NCBI GenBank assembly: GCA_944358355.1
Contig: CALVQY010000005.1
Coordinates: 1-47,633, forward strand
Direction: 5' to 3'
Source: an uncultured Bacilli bacterium
GTDB taxonomy: Bacteria; Bacillota_I; Bacilli_A; RF39; UBA660
Length of the DNA: 47,633 nucleotides
Shown here: one piece after another, positions 1 through 7,364 of the stretch
How the letters are laid out: each line of letters opens with the position of its first letter
Numbering within the stretch: the first letter of the stretch is position 1
The notes under the pieces: generated by a model
The model's database searches: none
Seen by the model: the letters and a program-made list of their open reading frames with translations, nothing else
Told to the model about the DNA's origin: nothing
Program-made: the position numbers and the translations under genes

Positions 1-203
1 TCACTATTCCAATCATCAAAGGTCTTAAAAACTCTACCACTAGAATTATAAGAATATAAGTTAAGAACATTATCAATGCTATAATCATCTAGTATTTTAG
101 ACCAGTAGATAATAAAGCGATTCCAATTATAAGAATTATCTTGAATATCTTTTAAAGTTTCATCCCTTATATTAAAAAAATCATTTACAAACTCTTTATT
201 CAC
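1..203 (-). CDS. Partial N-terminus of a conjugative-element protein, ArdC-like domain candidate
   Basis: An open frame of 67 codons runs off the left edge. It starts with GTG at 203, preceded 7 bases upstream by a strong AGGAGG (211-216). The visible residues include a Trp-rich helix (NWNRFIIYWSKILDDYS) followed by N.L.LYSYN and a TFDDW motif. This pattern resembles the N-terminal domain of ArdC-type antirestriction or ssDNA-binding proteins and of the large multidomain proteins in Firmicutes ICEs, where a Trp/Phe helix is followed by an N..L.....P and a T...W motif. The family call is inference from a short stretch. The gene follows the XRE regulator at 215-691 with an 11-bp gap, so the two are probably co-transcribed. 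Confidence 0.6.
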   Translation of the reverse strand, partial: MNKEFVNDFFNIRDETLKDIQDNSYNWNRFIIYWSKILDDYSIDNVLNLYSYNSSGRVFKTFDDWNS

Positions 204-214
204 TTTTAACCCTC

Positions 215-691
215 CTAACTATTCAAATATTTATTAAGTATTTTTTCTTCTAAAATTTTTCTAATATATTTATTAGTTCTATTTTCATATTCATAAGACT
301 TTATTGTATCTATCAATAATTTCTTATCATCAGTTTGATTAAATTGTTGGTGTAAATAAGATAAAATTTTATCATATTCATTTATTTTACCTATGATATT
401 TTTATAAGTGCTTTTTAATTCATCATCAGAAATATTATTATAATAATTCATTAAAATATTGTTATTAGGATTATAAGTTGCACCTAATTGCATAACATAA
501 AGACAATCTTCATAAGCAATATCTAAATATCTACATAATGTTTTTATTAATGATAATTTCGGATTTTTGATTTTACCAGATTCTATTTTAGATATTGTGG
601 CATTATCTAATCCACTTAATCTAGCCAGTTTTCTCATAGAATAGCCTTTATCTATTCTTGCTTTTGCAATATAATCTCCAATATTAGTCAT
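215..691 (-). CDS. XRE-family transcriptional regulator
   Basis: 158 residues. An N-terminal helix-turn-helix of the XRE/Cro type spans about residues 4-62, with the recognition segment GLDNATISKIESGKIKNP. The C-terminal 90 residues are charged and helical and match no domain I recognise; they may serve oligomerisation. I prefer ATG at 691, preceded by GAAGGTG at good spacing, over a GTG 18 bases upstream that has no ribosome binding site. The gene overlaps nothing but follows the VirD4 gene closely (VirD4 stop at 706), so it is the tail of that operon. Likely role: control of element gene expression. Confidence 0.85.
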   Translation of the reverse strand: MTNIGDYIAKARIDKGYSMRKLARLSGLDNATISKIESGKIKNPKLSLIKTLCRYLDIAYEDCLYVMQLGATYNPNNNILMNYYNNISDDELKSTYKNIIGKINEYDKILSYLHQQFNQTDDKKLLIDTIKSYEYENRTNKYIRKILEEKILNKYLNS

Positions 692-705
692 TCCTACACC
701 TTCTT

Positions 706-2679
706 TCACATTTCTTTTTCTTTATTAACTAAAAAAACCTCAATTAATGAGTTTCTATTTTTACGATTAACTTTTCCTTTATCTGATATAGCATTATAGA
801 AAAAATCTAATTTACTACTTAATTCTTCTAACTCTTTTAGATCGTTAGTTGATAATGGTGGTGCTAGATACAACTGGGCTATGATGTTATTATCATCTTT
901 AACGTATTCAACATTAAAATCAATCTTGCCAAAGACTTTTAATACCTCATTTATTATCGATACTAACTTTGTCTTAATTTTAGATTCAGCAGTATCAAGT
1001 TTAGGCTCTTGATTACTTTCTTTATCATTAGCCTTTAATTGTTCTACTGTATAGTATGTATTTGCTAGTCTTTCAAGTGGTCTTATTTTTCTATCAATAA
1101 AGCCTTTTTTATAACAACTAAATTTTTGATAGATTACAGTATCACGAAAAATTGGATAACCTATTGTTGGAAATATAATAGTTTTATAATGTAATTGCTT
1201 TATTTCATCAGCAGTTAATAATCTTCTTGAAATTAGGCTTGTACCTTTACTACCATTATTATTAAGCAAACTCATTGAATAATTTAATGATGTAGTTTCT
1301 ACTCCATGTGTTCCAAGTCTTGAACTAATTGCCTCTGCTGTTTCTTGTGTATTTGTTTTTAAATAAGCAAGCCCACAGTTATCTTGTATTATTTGGCTAA
1401 CCTCTTTACCATATAAATTATCAAGTTGAGCAAAACTTTGTAAGAAAAACTGAAAATACATTCCTCTACTTCGAGCTACTGATACGATTGTTTCAATGTC
1501 CTGTAAAGGTGGTGTATTTGCAAATTCATCAAGTAAAAATACAAGTTCAACTGGTAACCTTTTATTAGATTGTTGATTACATAACAATACTAATCTTTTA
1601 TAAATCAAAGATACTACTACTGATACTAAAGTATAATATATTTTTGACTCGTCTGGTATGCAACAATATAATACTGTTGGCTCTTTTCCTAATATATCAA
1701 AATCAAAGTCAGAATTTGATGTTATATTTTCTACATTTACATCATCAAACAGAGTCATTCTTTCATTGAATATTGATGTTATACTTTTATAAGTGTTTTC
1801 GCTAGTAGAAATAATTGGTATTAATTTATCTTTACTCTTAAATCCATAAGGCTTTGCCTCTACATATTTCCTTAACGATTTTATATTTTTATCAGTCATG
1901 GAACTATTTTGAAATTTTTTCATAGATGTTAATGTTATTTGTTCTCTTTTAATTTTCCCATCGGCATAATCTTCTAAAAATAAAAAAATAATACCATATA
2001 GTAAATCACTCGCACTATTATTCCAAAAAGCCTCTTTTGCAGTTTTATCAGCCATAATCATAGTGCATATATCATTTACTATTTGATTACACCCTGCATA
2101 ATGTGTTATTGCTTTATTTTTATATTTTATTTTTAGTTCTTCTTCTTTTTCTTTATCACTCAATTTCTCGTTTTTATCAAAAAGTTCATATTCATTAATT
2201 GCAGTTTCAAGTAAATTAGAATGATTAGAAAACTCTGGATTTCTAAAATCTAATGTAAATACATTATAACCATTATCTTTAAACATCTTACTTGTTGTAG
2301 AAAAGATTTCGCCTTTTGGATCAGTGATGAAAACACTCTTTTTATTTTTAGCAGTTGCTATAAAACTGCATTCTGGAATAACTGCTGTCGCACTTTTACC
2401 ACTACCAGTTGATCCTAGATAAATCCAATGAGGTGTTGTCATATCAAACCATACATATTTATTATCCTTTGAATAATAAACTGGAAAACCACTTTCAACA
2501 ATATTACTTATTTTTTCTTTTCTAAAGTTCTTTTTTATTTCTTGAAAAGTTGACCACCTAGCACTACCATGTTCATTATTATCTTTAATTTTCTGCCTAG
2601 TTATAAGTGGTTCAATAAAATATAAAAAGATAATTATTAATACAACTATAACTAAAATGATAATATAAGGAATTGGCAT
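706..2679 (-). CDS. virD4: VirD4/TraG-type type IV coupling protein ATPase
   Basis: 657 residues. A single hydrophobic N-terminal segment (about residues 5-26) anchors it in the membrane. Walker A GSTGSGKS is at 89-96 and Walker B FLLDEF at 381-386, followed by the TraG/VirD4 C-terminal motif region with QS..QL. Coupling proteins bind the relaxase-DNA complex and pump it into the type IV secretion channel. The start ATG (2679) lies 2 bases after the TAA of the upstream gene, and its Shine-Dalgarno (GGAAAG) is inside that gene's last codons, so translation is coupled. The C-terminal 90 residues are charged and less conserved. The gene stops at TGA. Confidence 0.95.
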   Translation of the reverse strand: MPIPYIIILVIVVLIIIFLYFIEPLITRQKIKDNNEHGSARWSTFQEIKKNFRKEKISNIVESGFPVYYSKDNKYVWFDMTTPHWIYLGSTGSGKSATAVIPECSFIATAKNKKSVFITDPKGEIFSTTSKMFKDNGYNVFTLDFRNPEFSNHSNLLETAINEYELFDKNEKLSDKEKEEELKIKYKNKAITHYAGCNQIVNDICTMIMADKTAKEAFWNNSASDLLYGIIFLFLEDYADGKIKREQITLTSMKKFQNSSMTDKNIKSLRKYVEAKPYGFKSKDKLIPIISTSENTYKSITSIFNERMTLFDDVNVENITSNSDFDFDILGKEPTVLYCCIPDESKIYYTLVSVVVSLIYKRLVLLCNQQSNKRLPVELVFLLDEFANTPPLQDIETIVSVARSRGMYFQFFLQSFAQLDNLYGKEVSQIIQDNCGLAYLKTNTQETAEAISSRLGTHGVETTSLNYSMSLLNNNGSKGTSLISRRLLTADEIKQLHYKTIIFPTIGYPIFRDTVIYQKFSCYKKGFIDRKIRPLERLANTYYTVEQLKANDKESNQEPKLDTAESKIKTKLVSIINEVLKVFGKIDFNVEYVKDDNNIIAQLYLAPPLSTNDLKELEELSSKLDFFYNAISDKGKVNRKNRNSLIEVFLVNKEKEM

Positions 2680-2681
2680 AA

Positions 2682-3077
2682 TTATCTTTCCATTTCTTCA
2701 TCTATTTCATTCATAACATCATCTAGCATATCTTCATCAATTACTTTATAATCTTTTACTTCCTCTACTCCAGTTTGCAAATTAACTAACCTATCTATAA
2801 TATCTTTTCTTACATCTGGATCACATTTATCTAAAAAGAAACCAATTGTTGTTAAAATAGGCTTATCAATGTTTGGGTTATCAAAATCATATACTTTTAG
2901 GTTTTCGGTATGACCAAGTTTTTCATTTACATCTACAATAATATCTGGTAAATCTTCATATCTAGCAACTATTTCCTCACTACCATTATCTATAAAAACC
3001 AATCTTTCTTTACTATTAAGTATTTGCTTTACTTCTTCTTCATTATACATTTTTAGTATTCCCTGATTCTCGTTCAT
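2682..3077 (-). CDS. Small acidic conjugation-operon protein, unknown function
   Basis: 131 residues, strongly acidic, soluble. I do not recognise a domain. It is the gene directly upstream of VirD4. ATG at 3077 has AGGAGG 9 bases upstream, and this start overlaps the end of the previous gene by 35 bases. The last codons encode Asp-Glu-Glu-Met-Glu-Arg-stop and contain the ribosome binding site for VirD4. The same MER/LER ending recurs in other small proteins of this element. Position suggests a helper of coupling-protein function, but nothing in the sequence proves it. Confidence 0.8.
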   Translation of the reverse strand: MNENQGILKMYNEEEVKQILNSKERLVFIDNGSEEIVARYEDLPDIIVDVNEKLGHTENLKVYDFDNPNIDKPILTTIGFFLDKCDPDVRKDIIDRLVNLQTGVEEVKDYKVIDEDMLDDVMNEIDEEMER

Positions 3078-3318
3078 TATTTTTTTCCTCCTTTACTAAA
3101 CTTTCTAAAAATTCAGTTTCACATTTAATTGATGTTATATATAAATGTGCTAAATCTTTCTCTAATTTATTTTTTGTATTTTTCATTTTCGTTTCGTATT
3201 TACTGACAGTCCTTAAATTATCTTTAATCCTCATATTAATCAAAGTAATTATTTTGTTATAATCTTCGACAGTCTTTTGCATATTAGCAAATTCTAAATT
3301 TAATTTTGAAAAATCCAT
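3043..3318 (-). CDS. Small coiled-coil hypothetical protein
   Basis: 91 residues, lysine- and glutamate-rich, predicted entirely helical, with a heptad-like pattern between residues 10 and 80. No known family recognised. ATG at 3318 is preceded by AAGGAGGAAAA at proper spacing. Its 3' end overlaps the start of the next gene (2682-3077) by 35 bases, indicating co-translation within the VirD4 operon. A structural or adaptor role in transfer is possible. Confidence 0.75.
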   Translation of the reverse strand: MDFSKLNLEFANMQKTVEDYNKIITLINMRIKDNLRTVSKYETKMKNTKNKLEKDLAHLYITSIKCETEFLESLVKEEKNNERESGNTKNV

Positions 3319-3319
3319 C

Positions 3320-3457
3320 TTATTTTTCCTCCTTTATTTCCTTAACATATATTTTTCTATGATATATAAGTAATTCTTTAGTTAAAGTTTCATCTTCATA
3401 TATCCAATATCTACTGCCCCAAAAATTTCTCCATAATATCTTAAACTTTTTAAACAT
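3320..3457 (-). CDS. 45-aa basic, aromatic-rich small protein
   Basis: A short frame (ATG 3457, TAA 3320-3322) encodes 45 residues rich in Lys, Trp, Tyr and Phe. The start lies 2 bases after the stop of the gene at 3460-3795, and its ribosome binding site (GGAAAG) is inside that gene's last codons, exactly as at the VirD4 start. Its own last codons (AAGGAGGAA) supply the Shine-Dalgarno for the gene at 3043-3318. Packing without gaps between two clear genes supports it being real. Function unknown. Confidence 0.65.
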   Translation of the reverse strand: MFKKFKILWRNFWGSRYWIYEDETLTKELLIYHRKIYVKEIKEEK

Positions 3458-3459
3458 AA

Positions 3460-3795
3460 TTATCTTTCCATTTCATCTTTATAAAAGTCATAATTATCAT
3501 TGTCAATTGCTTGTAAAATATCAGAGTAATCCATATCAGCAACTTTATCCATAAAAGAATTATCTTTTGCATAGCACTCTGTTAAGAAAAAAGCAATTTG
3601 AGGTGCAGATAAATTCATATATTCATCATCAAGATATAAGTCATAAGCTAGTTCTTTAATATCAGTAACTACATCATCACTTATATTAATATCTTCATTT
3701 TTAGCAACATCATAAATACTGTCATAAATGCTATAAACTGTTAAATTAGATTTATCTTCATTTGATAACATTTTGTATCTTTCTAAACTGTTCAT
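3460..3795 (-). CDS. Hypothetical acidic protein of the transfer operon
   Basis: 111 residues from ATG 3795, which has GAGAGGAGG 6 bases upstream. An upstream in-frame start at 3840 has no ribosome binding site and lies within the preceding small gene. The protein is acidic and mainly helical, with no motif I recognise. It ends Lys-Asp-Glu-Met-Glu-Arg-stop. The final 21 bases of the gene are identical to the final 21 bases of the unrelated SSB gene (14509-14916). The start overlaps the preceding 45-aa membrane-protein gene by 38 bases. Confidence 0.78.
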   Translation of the reverse strand: MNSLERYKMLSNEDKSNLTVYSIYDSIYDVAKNEDINISDDVVTDIKELAYDLYLDDEYMNLSAPQIAFFLTECYAKDNSFMDKVADMDYSDILQAIDNDNYDFYKDEMER

Positions 3796-3895
3796 CTTCT
3801 TCCTCCTCTCTTGAACACTTGCTTGATATAACACAAGCACAATATAAAAAAAGCAATAAGAATAACCCTATTGCAATTAAAATAATCTTTATCAT
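3758..3895 (-). CDS. 45-aa single-pass membrane protein
   Basis: ATG 3895, TGA 3758-3760. An AAGGAAG lies 5 bases upstream. Residues 2-22 form one hydrophobic segment (MIKIILIAIGLFLLLFLY) followed by CAC, another Cys, and a cluster of charged residues (CSREEEEDE). Short one-pass proteins with this layout are common between conjugation genes in Firmicutes ICEs. The 3' end overlaps the next gene, and the Glu-rich stretch is encoded by the purine-rich Shine-Dalgarno of that next gene. Function unknown. Confidence 0.65.
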   Translation of the reverse strand: MIKIILIAIGLFLLLFLYCACVISSKCSREEEEDEQFRKIQNVIK

Positions 3896-3917
3896 AATTC
3901 TTCCTTTCTTTCACAAC

Positions 3918-3946
3918 AAAAAAGACCAACTAATTAAAGTTGATCT
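3918..3946 (-). terminator. Intrinsic terminator after the ClbS-like gene
   Basis: Read on the minus strand, GATCAAC (3940-3946) pairs with GTTGGTC (3924-3930) with one G-U pair, followed by six T. It ends the ATL/ClbS cargo unit that starts at the promoter near 5021. Confidence 0.75.
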
Positions 3947-3969
3947 AATCGATAAATTGTAATTTGTTT

Positions 3970-4479
3970 TTATTTATTATTCTTTTTCCATTTTCTAATT
4001 CTACCTCTAAAATTTTTGAAATTAGCAATAGTATTTAGATGTATTAATCTACATACACTAAATTCTTTACCATTTGTTTTCGCCCAATTTCTTTTTCCAG
4101 TTTCTAATAATTCTACATCAGATAAGTTATTTACTAGTTGGATAATATTATCAACATTTTGATTAAAAGTATTAATTAACTCTTTTAAAGAATAGTCATT
4201 ATATTTATCATAAAAACTTTGATATAACCAGTCTAAATTATTCCATTTCCACTCGGTAGCAAGTGGTGTTTTTTGAATGCTTTTTTGTTCTTCATTTTCC
4301 CAAGCTAAAACTAAATCCATCCAACCTATGCAAAATGATAACATTTGAAAAGGAGTATATCCAATTTCATCAACAACTATATTTATAGACGATTCTTCTA
4401 TATCTGAATATTCTTTAATAAACAAATCAGCATTATTTTTAATTGCTTCTACCAATTCTAATTTATTACTGTATTTCAT
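3970..4479 (-). CDS. ClbS/DfsB-family (DUF1706) four-helix bundle protein
   Basis: 169 residues, all-helical, with the pattern of the ClbS/DfsB (DUF1706) family: an N-terminal helix containing LVEAI, an IGYTPFQML segment, a central W..LVLAWE helix, a K.TPL....KW..LD motif, and a C-terminal R.H..T..NF..FR.RIRKWKK. ClbS of colibactin-producing E. coli protects the cell from colibactin by hydrolysing its cyclopropane warhead; substrates of other members are mostly unknown. ATG 4479 has GGAGG upstream. The gene is 21 bases after the ATL-like gene, with a terminator behind it, so the pair forms a cargo unit inside the conjugation cluster. Confidence 0.85.
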   Translation of the reverse strand: MKYSNKLELVEAIKNNADLFIKEYSDIEESSINIVVDEIGYTPFQMLSFCIGWMDLVLAWENEEQKSIQKTPLATEWKWNNLDWLYQSFYDKYNDYSLKELINTFNQNVDNIIQLVNNLSDVELLETGKRNWAKTNGKEFSVCRLIHLNTIANFKNFRGRIRKWKKNNK

Positions 4480-4500
4480 AATTCCTCCATTAAATTTGAA

Positions 4501-4977
4501 TTATAATTCTATTAAACTATTTTCAAAATCTTTAACATAGTATTTTATATTTTTTGTTCCTTTTGAAATGATAGTATGTCCTTCTTCTTCAAGTAATCTT
4601 TTTTGTAGTTCTATTGCTTCAGGATATTTTACATTTAACTCGCCATCTGATTTTAATGTTCGCCAATAAGGTGTAATATCAGTATCTCTTTGATAACTAG
4701 CCCAAGCAACTATATTTACAAATATTCCTGCTGTCATTGGATCAGTAAAATCTGCATTATTTTGTTTTGCGAGATAATCTCTCATTTGACTTACTGTAAC
4801 TAATTTTCCTTTTGGAACTTTTTTCATAAGTGTATCATAATAAAGTGGTGGTGCAAAAAACATTTTAGTTCCACCATATTTTTTAATAGTCTTTTCATCT
4901 TCTACAATTTGTATTTTAGGCATATCTTTATTGTTTTTCATCATAGCATTAAAATCATTTTTGTTTTCATTAGCCAT
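4501..4977 (-). CDS. MGMT/alkyltransferase-like (ATL) protein without catalytic Cys
   Basis: 158 residues. The central part matches the DNA-binding domain of O6-methylguanine-DNA methyltransferase relatives: VPKGKLVTVSQMRDYLA (wing and HTH), then YWRTLKSDGEL and a QKRLLEEEGH tail. The PCHR active-site position reads PYWR, so the alkyl-acceptor cysteine is missing. ATL proteins of this type bind alkylated guanine and hand it to nucleotide-excision repair. ATG 4977 is preceded by GTGAGTTGATAG, a weak ribosome binding site. It has its own promoter near 5021 and is followed by the ClbS-like gene, suggesting joint protection from DNA-alkylating toxins. Confidence 0.8.
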   Translation of the reverse strand: MANENKNDFNAMMKNNKDMPKIQIVEDEKTIKKYGGTKMFFAPPLYYDTLMKKVPKGKLVTVSQMRDYLAKQNNADFTDPMTAGIFVNIVAWASYQRDTDITPYWRTLKSDGELNVKYPEAIELQKRLLEEEGHTIISKGTKNIKYYVKDFENSLIEL

Positions 4978-5016
4978 ACTATCAACTCACTTTCAAATTA
5001 CTATTTATCTGTCTGA

Positions 5017-5032
5017 TAATATTATACCATAG
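5017..5032 (-). promoter_or_regulatory. Extended -10 promoter of the ATL/ClbS cargo unit
   Basis: On the minus strand the sequence reads TATGGTATAAT, with TATAAT at 5026-5021, i.e. an extended -10 (TGnTATAAT). It lies between the relaxase stop (5034) and the ATL start (4977), giving a leader of about 35-40 bases. The -35 region is poor, as expected with an extended -10. Confidence 0.65.
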
Positions 5033-5033
5033 G

Positions 5034-6398
5034 TTATTTAGTTTTATCATCATAATTGAATAACTTACTAAATTCTTGTGATGCTTTTTCCATTTCATAA
5101 TTAATGTTCTTAATGGCTTTCTCTATTTTATGCTTACTAGGAAATTTAGAAATATAACTATTGCCTTTAAAATAATTATCTAATACTTGCCTTCTCCTTT
5201 GCTTATCACTAAAATTATTTCGTTTACTATTTTGATAAACAACTTCTTGTATTAAATCATCAATAGTGATTTTATCAGCATTATTCTTATTTTTTACATA
5301 CATAGAAATATGATTATATTTATATAAAGCATGATTTACTATTGAATTATAAATATAGTTATCAATATATTCTTCTTTTTTATTAACAATACTATTATCT
5401 GCTACTAATTCTTTAATATTATTATTTTTATTTAACGTATCAAAATAATCATTAAGTTTTTCTAAATCTTTTTTTATATCTTTCCTACTAGCATATAAAA
5501 TAGATGTTTCATCATTAAAAAGATATGATTTAATTCTTTTAGTCAAAGTCTTGATTTCTTTACCAAGTTCATTATCTTTAATAGAATTATATTTTACTTT
5601 TTTAGATGTTTGATTATTTTGCTCACGATATTTCTTTATTAACTCTCCTAGTTTTAAAATATCTTCTTCAACATAAATCTCACTTACATTTCTTAATGCA
5701 AAATTCTTTTCATTTGGATTAAAATATGATTTTAAATAATCAATATCTTCATTAGTCTTCTTGAGTAATGGGGTATAATATTTTTCTCTTTCAATAGCAA
5801 GTTCCACTAATCTTTTTAAGTACCTTTGCTCATCAAGACTAATTTTTCCTTTTCTTCTATAATTAACTTTATTATCGCAATATAAGTAATTTGGTTTTTT
5901 TTCAATAAAAGCAAAATGAATATGTGGCTGGTGTTTTCTATTAGTATGTACTGCAAAAACAAAACTCATATCTTTTATATCTTTAAAACCACAATACTTT
6001 AGAAATTGAGGCATTACCTCTTTAGCTATCTTTTGTTCTAATGTTTTTATATCTATATTTTCATCAAGATATTCTCTTTTAAAACTTAAAATACCTTTCC
6101 AAAGATTTGAGTTTTCAATATATTTTTTATAATTAGTTTTAATTTTTGCTATATCTTGTTTAGTAGCATAAGATCCATCTTCCATTACAAGATTATATTT
6201 TTCTTTTCTTGTATGCCCCATATAATATTCAAACATTCCGACTGTTTTTTTCTTTTCATCAGAATAATAATCAATCATGTCATCAACATCTTTTAATCTT
6301 TCTTCTTTATAATTTAATGATTTGTTTTTATTATCTCTACAAGTAAGTGCTAGACTGTATCTACTTTTAAATACAACATTAGGACTTTTTTTACTCAT
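5034..6398 (-). CDS. MobL-type HUH relaxase
   Basis: 454 residues. The N-terminal half carries the HUH signature: His151, then H156-x2-H159-x-H161 within HTNRKHQPHIHFAF. The tyrosine nucleophile is probably among Tyr14 or Tyr58-59 near the N-terminus. The layout (RYS.....R near residue 13, GMFEYYMGH near 55-62) is that of the MobL relaxases of Firmicutes elements. The C-terminal half is charged and helical. Relaxases nick oriT, stay bound to the 5' end and lead the strand into the recipient. ATG 6398 has AAGGA 7 bases upstream and overlaps the accessory gene by 8 bases. The candidate oriT lies just upstream of this operon (7365-7671). Confidence 0.88.
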   Translation of the reverse strand: MSKKSPNVVFKSRYSLALTCRDNKNKSLNYKEERLKDVDDMIDYYSDEKKKTVGMFEYYMGHTRKEKYNLVMEDGSYATKQDIAKIKTNYKKYIENSNLWKGILSFKREYLDENIDIKTLEQKIAKEVMPQFLKYCGFKDIKDMSFVFAVHTNRKHQPHIHFAFIEKKPNYLYCDNKVNYRRKGKISLDEQRYLKRLVELAIEREKYYTPLLKKTNEDIDYLKSYFNPNEKNFALRNVSEIYVEEDILKLGELIKKYREQNNQTSKKVKYNSIKDNELGKEIKTLTKRIKSYLFNDETSILYASRKDIKKDLEKLNDYFDTLNKNNNIKELVADNSIVNKKEEYIDNYIYNSIVNHALYKYNHISMYVKNKNNADKITIDDLIQEVVYQNSKRNNFSDKQRRRQVLDNYFKGNSYISKFPSKHKIEKAIKNINYEMEKASQEFSKLFNYDDKTK

Positions 6399-6720
6399 TG
6401 AAAGAGTCCTTACTATTTAATATTTCATTAAGACATTTATCTTCTTTTATATCAGCATTTGATAAGTAGCCAAAGTTAGCAAAGTGTTGTTGAGATAATT
6501 TAAAATGCTTATATTGTCTTTTAGAAATTTTTTCTAACTTATCATCTATATTCTTTAATTTTTCATCTATTTCTTTTAAATAATTAATTTCTCTTGGCTC
6601 GTTAATATATTTTTCTAAAATAGATGCAACAACTTTATTTACTGATGTGGTATTATCATTTGCTACAAGATAAAGTCTATCATAAATATAATCTTCTAAT
6701 CTAATTGTTAGTTTTTTCAT
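6391..6720 (-). CDS. Ribbon-helix-helix relaxosome accessory protein (MobC-like)
   Basis: 109 residues from ATG 6720. Residues 1-45 have the ribbon-helix-helix pattern: a basic strand KKLTIRLEDYIYDRL, then a SVNKVVASILEKYI helix. This is followed by a coiled coil (KEIDEKLKNIDDKLEKI) and a short tail. Proteins of this size next to relaxase genes usually bind oriT and assist nicking. The start overlaps the end of the preceding gene by 20 bases and the stop overlaps the relaxase start by 8 bases, so the three are co-translated. Confidence 0.8.
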   Translation of the reverse strand: MKKLTIRLEDYIYDRLYLVANDNTTSVNKVVASILEKYINEPREINYLKEIDEKLKNIDDKLEKISKRQYKHFKLSQQHFANFGYLSNADIKEDKCLNEILNSKDSFNE

Positions 6721-7165
6721 CTTCAATACTCACTAAATTAGTTATGCGAAAATTATTTCTTTCATCTCTATCAATGATAAATGCAACAAACTTTGGATTA
6801 TGTACGGCTTTTCTAACATAATTTACAAAGTTATGTTCTGCTTTATCTTTATCAAAAGTTGTTTCTTTTGTTTGATAATGAGATTTAGAATCAGAAAAAT
6901 AATCTTCTCCAAACATTTTATATTTCTTCATCCATGAGTTTAATCTTTTTTGTGGAGTTCTATCATCTAACATATTTACATCAAACTTTCCTTCAGTAAA
7001 TATTTCTTTTGCAGTCTTTTCACTATGAGATAATTTTTCTTTAACAGCCCAAAGTTTAAAACTATTCTTATAAAGTATCTGACTTTTATTTCTAATTCTA
7101 ATAACATTAGGATTACTTAATAAAACTCTTATTTCTTCATCAGTATAAATTCTAGTCTTGTTCAT
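6701..7165 (-). CDS. HTH protein resembling IS3-type OrfA domain
   Basis: 154 residues from ATG 7165, preceded by GAGAGGAAG; a longer in-frame start at 7249 has no ribosome binding site. The segment V....N.S.ILY...FKLWAVKEKLSHSEKTAKEIFTEGKF...ML....P...LNSWMKKYK has the spacing of the helix-turn-helix found in OrfA subunits of IS3-family transposases. No transposase OrfB and no inverted repeats flank it, so it looks exapted as a DNA-binding protein of the relaxosome operon. It lies between two ribbon-helix-helix genes, next to the candidate oriT. Low certainty on function, high on being a gene. Confidence 0.72.
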   Translation of the reverse strand: MNKTRIYTDEEIRVLLSNPNVIRIRNKSQILYKNSFKLWAVKEKLSHSEKTAKEIFTEGKFDVNMLDDRTPQKRLNSWMKKYKMFGEDYFSDSKSHYQTKETTFDKDKAEHNFVNYVRKAVHNPKFVAFIIDRDERNNFRITNLVSIEDEKTNN

Positions 7166-7364
7166 CTTCTTCCTCTCTTTCAATTTTTTTATTTTGCATT
7201 TCGTAATACTTATCAAATTTTTCCATGTAGGAATTATAGCCAAGTTCAATTAAATAAGTTAGCATTTTATTGAAACTTAAATTATTTTTAATTGCTAAAA
7301 GTTCTATTCTAGTTTTTAAATTATTATCAATTCTTAATGTAGTTCTAACTACACCTTTTACCAT
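7152..7364 (-). CDS. Small CopG/ribbon-helix-helix protein
   Basis: 70 residues from ATG 7364, preceded by AAAGGAG at 9 bases. The N-terminus VVRTTLRIDNNLKTRIELLA followed by SFNKMLTYLIELG is a ribbon-helix-helix fold of the CopG/Arc type, and a charged tail ends REEEDEQD. It is the first gene after the candidate oriT region and could autoregulate the operon and bind the nearby iterons. Its last codons hold the Shine-Dalgarno for the following gene, with 14 bases of overlap. Confidence 0.8.
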   Translation of the reverse strand: MVKGVVRTTLRIDNNLKTRIELLAIKNNLSFNKMLTYLIELGYNSYMEKFDKYYEMQNKKIEREEEDEQD

